Positions 57,661 through 64,000 of a stretch of DNA of 64,000 nt are shown here, in pieces (position 1 is the first letter of the stretch; every line of letters starts with the position of its first letter). The position numbers were made by a program, and so were the translations under genes. Origin of the DNA: Isoetes taiwanensis (taxonomy: Eukaryota > Streptophyta > Lycopodiopsida > Isoetales > Isoetaceae). Below the pieces are notes generated by a model, which saw nothing but the letters and a program-made list of their open reading frames with translations, was not told the origin of the DNA and did no database searches. The stretch covers positions 1,501,654 to 1,565,653 of the forward strand of contig JAJEKV010000114.1 of the NCBI GenBank assembly GCA_021234155.1. The letters run 5' to 3'.

Positions 57661-58842
57661 CTATCTCTTGTACACGAGCCAACATCTGTAGCACACAATT
57701 TTATTTGGGGTCCAAGTGTTATAACTGGATATTCCCTATGTTTTTCATTTTTTGGGTAGCCTGCGATGTGCACTCTATACCATTGTAGAAAAACTGCTGA
57801 GATGAATGAAAAGCCTAGCTAGCAGGAGCTTTTGTCTGTTTTCATGCGAGCCCTTATTCGAGAATCTCCTTAGTAAGATTTTGGGTATAGAAGATTTGAT
57901 AAGAATGGTTCAATGGTAATTGTTGCAAGTAACCAATGAATGTGATAGAATCAGAAGAAAGAGAGGAGAAAACAGGGAATTTGGGGCTAAATCAGAAGAA
58001 AAAGATGAAAGAAAAGGAAAAGTGCAGATCTACGACCTGCATATCCGGGCCAAAATGAGTTTGTGCATGCTATTTCCCCAGTTTGTCCTACTCCGCAAAA
58101 ATCCTGAGGAGATTACTAAAGCCCCAAAACTTTGCTATGGAGCAAGATTTTGGGTTTTAGATTTGCATCGAGGCTCTTATTTTGTATGGAAACACTAATT
58201 CATGGCCTAATAAACTTGATGCAGAAGCATAGAGCCCTGGTTGACAATCCCAAAAACAAGGTAAAGGACTATTCGGTTTCTTAATGTTTAAATCATTTCT
58301 ACTCCATCCTTTTCGAAATCATTGTCCAGCTATTGGGATAAAGAACTTCCATTCGATCAGAGCTTTGCAATATGCGGATTAGATGCTGCTTTTGATCCAC
58401 AAAATGCAAGAATATCATCGATAACTCCAACCCATCTGTGTAAAAATTAATAGACAAAAGATCAGTTAAGTCTGTGGCGTATGCTTGAACCCAAAGAATG
58501 CATGCTCTTCAAACAACAGTAAGCCCCAACTGCCAAATAGTAAGAAAATTGTGTTTTACATATTAAAATTTTGCAGCATAAAAAATTTTCATAAGAGCCA
58601 TTGCTGAGGCGGGTGCTCTAGCTAAGGCTGCCATAGTTGAGGCGGGCACAATAACTATGAAGGATGCTATAGCGGCGGGTCAAAAAATTTAACAGGATCA
58701 AAAAGGTGCATCGGAGGGTACTCTCGTAACGACTTAATGTCATGAAAATTCTCCTAACAGTAGTTAGTGCGAATTTACTCTTAAAATCGACAGTGGTGAA
58801 ACCCCACTCTCGACCTTCTCTCATGGTCTCTCGCCAAAAATT
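57661..58842. other. No recognised gene (inner part of inverted-repeat spacer)
   Basis: AT-rich. A Lys/Glu-rich 92-codon frame at 57,920 and scattered AGGCGGG repeats near 58,600-58,680 were seen but not assigned. Confidence 0.35.
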
Positions 58843-58911
58843 CTCTCTCTCTCTCTCTCTCCCTCCCTCCCTTTGTCCCTCCCTCCCTCTCTCCCTCCCT
58901 CCCTCTCCATG
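58843..58911. repeat. (TC)n and (TCCC)n tract
   Basis: TC repeats from 58,843 pass into CCCT/TCCC repeats, ending just before LINE fragment F. Confidence 0.9.
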
Positions 58912-59450
<539 letters not shown>

Positions 59451-61132
59451 GCTCAGATGCCTCAAGGCAATCATTTGCTTAATATATGTAGCGGTCTCAA
59501 CTTAGTAATATTTAAATGGAATATCTAAATTCCCGAGCACTGAGAAGTGTACATGTAGAGGATCAAGTGTAGTGGATTTTGTTATTGCCAGTGCTCATTT
59601 TAATGATCAAGTTGCAACAGTGGCTGTTGGGGACATGTGCATTGAATCTGATCGTGTTCCACTTTTTATTGAGGTTTATGTAAACATTATTTCCCAGGAA
59701 AAACAATCTTCTCCTTGGCATAAAAGAATTTGTTTGATAAGCAAAAAAGCAGAGACCTATAAGTGTCAATGTGAGAAGTTGATGCTAGAAACGATTTGGC
59801 CATGCGATGCAGAAGGGATAAGTGAGTTAATGTCAATGCTGCTTATTAATGCTGCTGAAAATTGCTATATCTGTAAAAGGAGGATGGAAGGCCTACCATG
59901 TAATGGATGGTTTGATGCAGAATGCAAAGAAAGCAGACGACTATTAAAAATGGCAAATGATAATGATAAGAAGCATTTAAAAAAGGAATATGTAAGGTTG
60001 ATCAAGTCCAAGAAAAGGACTTTCAGTGCGCAGGCAATAGGAAGATCTTGTTAAAGATTTAGTTTGTGAGCCAAAAAAGTTATGGAATAGACTAAAAAAT
60101 TAGAAACATCGGGAATTAAAATTAGAAGTAGAAGGTCTCATGCGTCAAATATGCAAGTTATATAATGTCCAGGGAATAGAAAATAGTCGCATTGATGGTG
60201 GGTATGATACGCTTGCCTTGTCAATTGAGGATGTTACATACGGGTTGCAGAACCTTTCTAATGGGAAGGCAGCTGATGCGATGGGCCTAGTGGCCAAGAT
60301 GCTTAAATGGCGTGGTCCTGCTTTAGCAGAGAAGCTTACGAAAATGTTCAATGCAGCACTGCAAGAAGGGTTCCTGCATTCATGGCAGATAAATAGAATC
60401 ACTCCCATTCATAAAACTACGTGTGATGAGTTGGATCCTGGAAATTACAAAATGATAATGGTTAGAAACATATATTCAGAATTATTTGCTACCATTCTGA
60501 TATAAAAAAATCAGCCTATGGGCGGAAGAGAATAATGTGGAGACTATTGGGCAAGCTAGTTTTAGACCAAAGAAGTCCACTACGGATCATCTAGTGACAC
60601 TTAGAACAATAATGGATGTTGTTAAAGGGAAAAAGAAACCGCTATTTGCAGCTTTTGTAGATTTCGCCAAAGCATTTGATATGGTGCCAAGAGAGAACTT
60701 ATGGGTGTGCATCGAGAATATAGGGTCCTAAGCCATATAGATATGCAGTCGGTAGATTATATGAGAAAGTATGGATCCAACTTTCGTTCCCATTGATAGA
60801 TAAATGTAAGGATTTGGTAGAGAGTAATGTTAGAGTAAAACAGGGATGCCCGTTATTACCAACTGTGTTTGGCATTTTTATCGATGAATTGGAAACTTGG
60901 ATTACTCAGTCACAAGGGGGAGGCACTTCACTTGCAAATTATGTTGTTACTTTATGCTGATAATGTCCTACTGGTATTCCGGACTAGAGATGGATTGCAA
61001 AAGCATCTAGATAAGCTAGCGGCCTTTTTGATGCAACAAGTATGAAAGTAAACTTAGCCAAAACAAAGGTAGTGATTTTTGGAGCAAATAAAGTCGAGAC
61101 TTTTGCTTCCTATTATAAAGGAGAAAAAGTTA
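59451..61132 (+). mobile_element. LINE family E copy (I), plus strand, 5'-truncated and cut at 61,132
   Basis: It begins in the endonuclease C-terminal half near CTCAGATGCC and runs through reverse transcriptase to codons matching FASYYKGEKV at about 61,128. There it meets the tRNA-like repeat, and the LINE does not resume. The 3' end is therefore missing. Confidence 0.8.
59572..61128 (+). pseudogene. LINE ORF2 fragment (endonuclease C-terminus and RT) of copy I
   Basis: Segments read SAHFNDQVATVAVGDMCIES with SDRVPLFIEV (SDR in place of SDH), GLPCNGWFDAECKESRRLLK, ALSIEDVTYGLQNLSNGKAA, NYKMIMVRNIYSELFATI, FAAFVDFAKAFDMVPRENLW and GCPLLPTVFGIFIDELETW. Near 60,950 YADD reads YADN in a shifted frame (LLYADNVLLVF). 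Several stops and frameshifts show it is inactive. Confidence 0.75.
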
Positions 61133-61710
61133 GTGGGGTTCAAATCCCCATTCTTGCATGCATTTTCCTTGTTTTGTTCTGCCCTCTTCTGCTCTTTTAC
61201 AGTGTGTATTTTTAGGCTCCTCTTGTCTTGCTTAGGCGAAGCATCAGGGGATGGGGTTTTGTGGGCGGGGTTCAACTCCCCGTGCTCCGTGATGTTGTTT
61301 GTTTGTTTGTTCTTGTGGGCAGCACGACAGGCGCTGCTGGGAAGCTTAGTTATCGGGTGGAATGGAGCTGCTGTAGCTCTGTAGTTGCTCTGCAGTTTGT
61401 GAACAGAGTGAGTTTCTGTAAATTTCGTTGCAAATGAGACAGTTGTGCAGAGTATTGCTTCATAGCAGGCATGGTGCTTTAACTGTATATGTGCAAGACA
61501 AGTTTAGTTGTTTGTTGCTTGTCTGTATGTACGCATTTGACTTGAATCGAATACTTTCTCATGCACCTTAGGGTGACGTGGAAATGGGGTTTTGACCCAA
61601 TCTTGACTTGGGTTGGACGGCTGTGGTTTTGGGGCAGGGCATATCCTTGGGTATATGCCCTGTTTCGATGGCTAGGATAGAGCGATTATAGGATAGAGCG
61701 ATTATAGGAT
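61133..61710 (+). mobile_element. tRNA-like SINE candidate, copy 2 (578 bp)
   Basis: The second copy of 45,511-46,088, identical in length and differing at only a few sites (for example CTCCTCTTG against CTCCTATCT). The T-arm and both B-boxes are intact. It lies in the LINE I reading frame and ends with AGAGCGATTATAGGAT repeats. No target duplication is obvious because the LINE side downstream has been lost. Confidence 0.6.
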
Positions 61711-61784
61711 TATAGGATCCGCAGCTATAAATTCTTTCACCTTGCTTTTACTTCTCACCCACAAATTTAGTAATTGCTTCTTCT

Positions 61785-61950
61785 CACCTTGCATGCTCCG
61801 TGTTCCTTGCTCCGTATTCCTTTCTCCGTGCTCCTTGTTCCTTGCTTCTTGCTTCGTGTTCCTTTCTTTGTGTTCCTTGCTCCGTATTCCTTGCTCCTTG
61901 CTCCTTGTTCCTTGCTCCGCGTTCGGTGTTCCTTGCTCCTTGTTTGCTTT
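61785..61950. repeat. Degenerate minisatellite (TTGCTCC/TGTTCC units)
   Basis: About twenty variants of a 7-8-bp unit such as TTGCTCCGTGTTCC, TTCCTTGC and TTGCTCCTTG. Frames across it are artefacts. Confidence 0.85.
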
Positions 61951-61954
61951 TGCA

Positions 61955-62405
61955 AATGATTAATCTCCGACAAAATCCTCCCTGGGCTACTCCAGAAGCC
62001 CTGCGAGCATGCCCCAGGCATTCTGTATGGCCTGATCAAGATGAGTTGTTTGACCATTTCTTGGAGTCGAGGTTGCGCCACAGTGCCACCAAGGAGCTTG
62101 CAAAGGAGTTGATCAACTTTATTCTCGAGCGATTTGATTGTGGTTATGAAACACTGATGGAAATTAGTTCATCTGAATGCTGGAGAGACTTACATTAGTG
62201 GGAATTCTTGAACCCCCTCCTCATCTAGACGAGATGCGACACCAGTTGAGTGTTGTGCTTTGTTTTGGTTATTTAGCACACTCCCTGGATCAATACATAC
62301 CGGAGGTCATTCATGAAATTAGTAAGGGACAGATGTATGGCCTTATTAACAAGTACTACCACGAGTACAACAACTTTGTGGAGTTGGGTCCACTCTTCTT
62401 CCGTG
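61955..62405 (+). pseudogene. Unrecognised gene fragment (two frames), also present inverted at 57.6 kb
   Basis: Frame 1 reads NLRQNPPWATPEALRACPRH, DELFDHFLESRLRHSATKEL and CGYETLMEISSSECW. A shift near 62,190 is followed by LVGILEPPPHLDEMRHQLS, VLCFGYLAHSLDQYIPEVIH and MYGLINKYYHEYNNFVELGP, ending at CTTCC|GTGAGT, a likely 5' splice site. Only the last part recurs in the inverted repeat (57,660 backward). No family recognised; it may be a host gene fragment. Confidence 0.4.
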
Positions 62406-64000
62406 AGTATCATCATGTGCAATTACTTTTTGTATTATCTAGGTACCCCATCAGGTGGGAAGAATCAGGCTGGGATATGCGTGAGCTCTAGGTTCCTAAC
62501 CCAACTGGGTGGGTTAGAGCTCGCAGAGGAAGGGGCTGACCATACTACTGTGGTCTCCAGTAACCTTTGCTATCTATCATACTTATTGTGTTTGGAAGTT
62601 ACATATTGGTGTATGATACTGTGTTAATATGTTTTCAAATATTCATGTAGTGTACACAACATATGCATGATACATAGGTACTGTACACGTGTATACAACC
62701 CCTGCATAAGGTCTACAATAAAAAAATTCCAGTTTACTACAAATTTTTCCATTATAATGAAATTGTGCTTATGGGAGGAATTATCCAGAATCTGCGTGCG
62801 ATGAAGATGTAGAAAATGCTACCAAGAAGAACAAATATTTGATGAATATTTACGAGTTATTATATGGAAATCAAGTTTTTCAAGTTCTGTGAAAATCAAT
62901 TCTGTTATATACAAATCATATAGTGTTGGAATCAGTTTTGTGTACCCTCATAGTTGCATTGTTGTGAAGCTTTTTTAAATGTGGAATTGTTCTACATTCC
63001 CATATTTAAAGTATAGTTGTCTTATTTAGAATTTTTGAATAAAAAGTTATATCTGTTGAATGTTTGGTTATTCTCAAGGTTTAAATTCATGAGATGTAGG
63101 TCCGTTAAAGGTCCAAAAGGGATCAGGTTCAGATCCATTATGGTGCATTTGATGATCCAGAACTATAGTAGGTTGAATTGCATCACCATACAAAAGAAAC
63201 CTGCACACCAATTATGACTAGATGCTCACCATGAGAGGTAAATGGCTTCACCACTTAAGGATTACCGTTAAAGCCCATGCTATCACCAATTGGGTATGTT
63301 GACCCTCCTAAATTGAATGTCAGGTCAGCATGTACTATTTTTTGAGAATGGAATGAAAGTTGCACCATCTGCTAGCTCATGTAACCAAAAAAATTGTTCG
63401 TTTTGATAAATGAGCATTCTCCCTTAGAGCATGTGTAATGGTGGATTAGGTGTGATCAAGTTGAAATATCATGCTCATATAGCTGAAAATGCTAGACAAA
63501 TTTGAAGTGTGTAACATTCATCGTCAATGGCCCCCATTTGGATGGCATACCATATTTTCACGATCCTCACGGTTCATCTATCGGTTTCAATTTTGAAATG
63601 GTGTGTACTACTATGAATGGACGCAATTGTTCTACGTCTCTTCATGAGCAAGTGTGACAACAGTACTTCTATGAAACATGGGTCAGTGTGGGATTAATCT
63701 AGCTTTTTAATTGTGCTGTATTGACCATTTCCAAAGCATTGGCATTCAAAATCTTACCAAGGAAGCATATGGGAGCATAAATCAAGATACTACTTCAATC
63801 GAGCGTGATCTTCATTATTTTGCACTTGTATACATCCAAGTTCCATCTAAGCACCAACCTTTGTGTTTCTCCTTCCAACATAATTTATGACGTTGCAAAC
63901 CTATGGCCCTTGTGTATGCAAGGTTCTAGAAGACGAGTGTCTCCTATGTTTACCACCTTCTGGCAAGAGAGTATGCGACATTTCAAACCAATATGCCGTA
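62325..64000. repeat. Right arm of the ~1.7-kb inverted repeat (runs off window)
   Basis: The reverse complement of 55,963-57,660. It contains the splice-bounded gene segment at 62,325-62,400 and the LINE B C-terminal remnant near 63,430-63,640 (reverse complement of 56,333-56,536). It still matches at the last base, so the full repeat is larger than this window. Confidence 0.85.

Noticed and set aside
57384-57773. Minus-strand 129-codon frame with a Thr/Ser repeat, matched by a plus-strand frame at 62,313-62,627
   Set aside because: The match only reflects the inverted repeat; another frame of the same DNA (INKYYHEYNNF) is more protein-like.
61742-62198. Leu/Cys-rich membrane protein encoded by the CTCC repeat region
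   Set aside because: Three different frames give similar low-complexity output, as expected of the minisatellite at 61,785-61,950.

Overview
The window looks like intergenic or heterochromatic nuclear DNA from a streptophyte plant, possibly a seed-free one such as a fern or lycophyte; I cannot name the species. Supporting signs are short GT-AG introns of about 73-76 bp, plant-type L1 LINEs with the C-terminal zf-RVT domain, a chromodomain Ty3/gypsy integrase, a PIF/Harbinger transposase and an F-box domain. There are no rRNA genes, operons or CRISPR arrays. Almost all recognisable coding sequence belongs to mobile elements, most of it frameshifted or 5'-truncated. The few host-like pieces are single exons or an F-box fragment.

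Layout. 1-13.8 kb: four head-to-tail minus-strand LINEs of one family (family E), each separated from the next by a long (TC)n tract joined to (CA)n or (TG)n. 13.9-18.0 kb: a possible Harbinger accessory-protein fragment, a GC-rich short non-autonomous retroelement and a Harbinger transposase. 18.0-19.4 kb: two more family E 3' fragments, next to an orphan exon. 21.2-29.4 kb: an 8.1-kb LINE (family T) bounded at both ends by (TATTC)n. 29.6-43.1 kb: two inverted copies of a Crypton/DUF3504-type tyrosine recombinase gene flanking an F-box fragment. One copy carries, in its first coding intron, a 7.4-kb insertion that is itself a near-palindrome of LINE material. 43.1-45.0 kb: a 121-bp foldback and a 1.5-kb element with perfect 38-bp terminal inverted repeats. 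45.1-50.2 kb: a candidate two-exon host gene holding a tRNA-like repeat in its intron, several tandem repeats, and a palindromic minisatellite. 50.2-54.9 kb: a chromovirus integrase end and a DUF7869-like gene split by a LINE of family B. 55-64 kb: duplicated hairpin units and a third large inverted repeat (arms at about 56.0-57.7 and 62.3-64.0 kb) enclosing more family E fragments and a second copy of the tRNA-like repeat.

The LINEs form a common theme. Families E, B and probably T end in a small stem-loop (AGACC, four-base loop, GGTCT in most copies) followed by a short tail. Several copies keep the stem through paired base changes. The most unusual features are the microsatellite-seated LINE array, the recombinase gene with possible terminal inverted repeats, and three large inverted repeats in 64 kb. 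Some inverted repeats could be assembly artefacts and need read-level checking. All calls come from reading the sequence by eye; no database search was possible.
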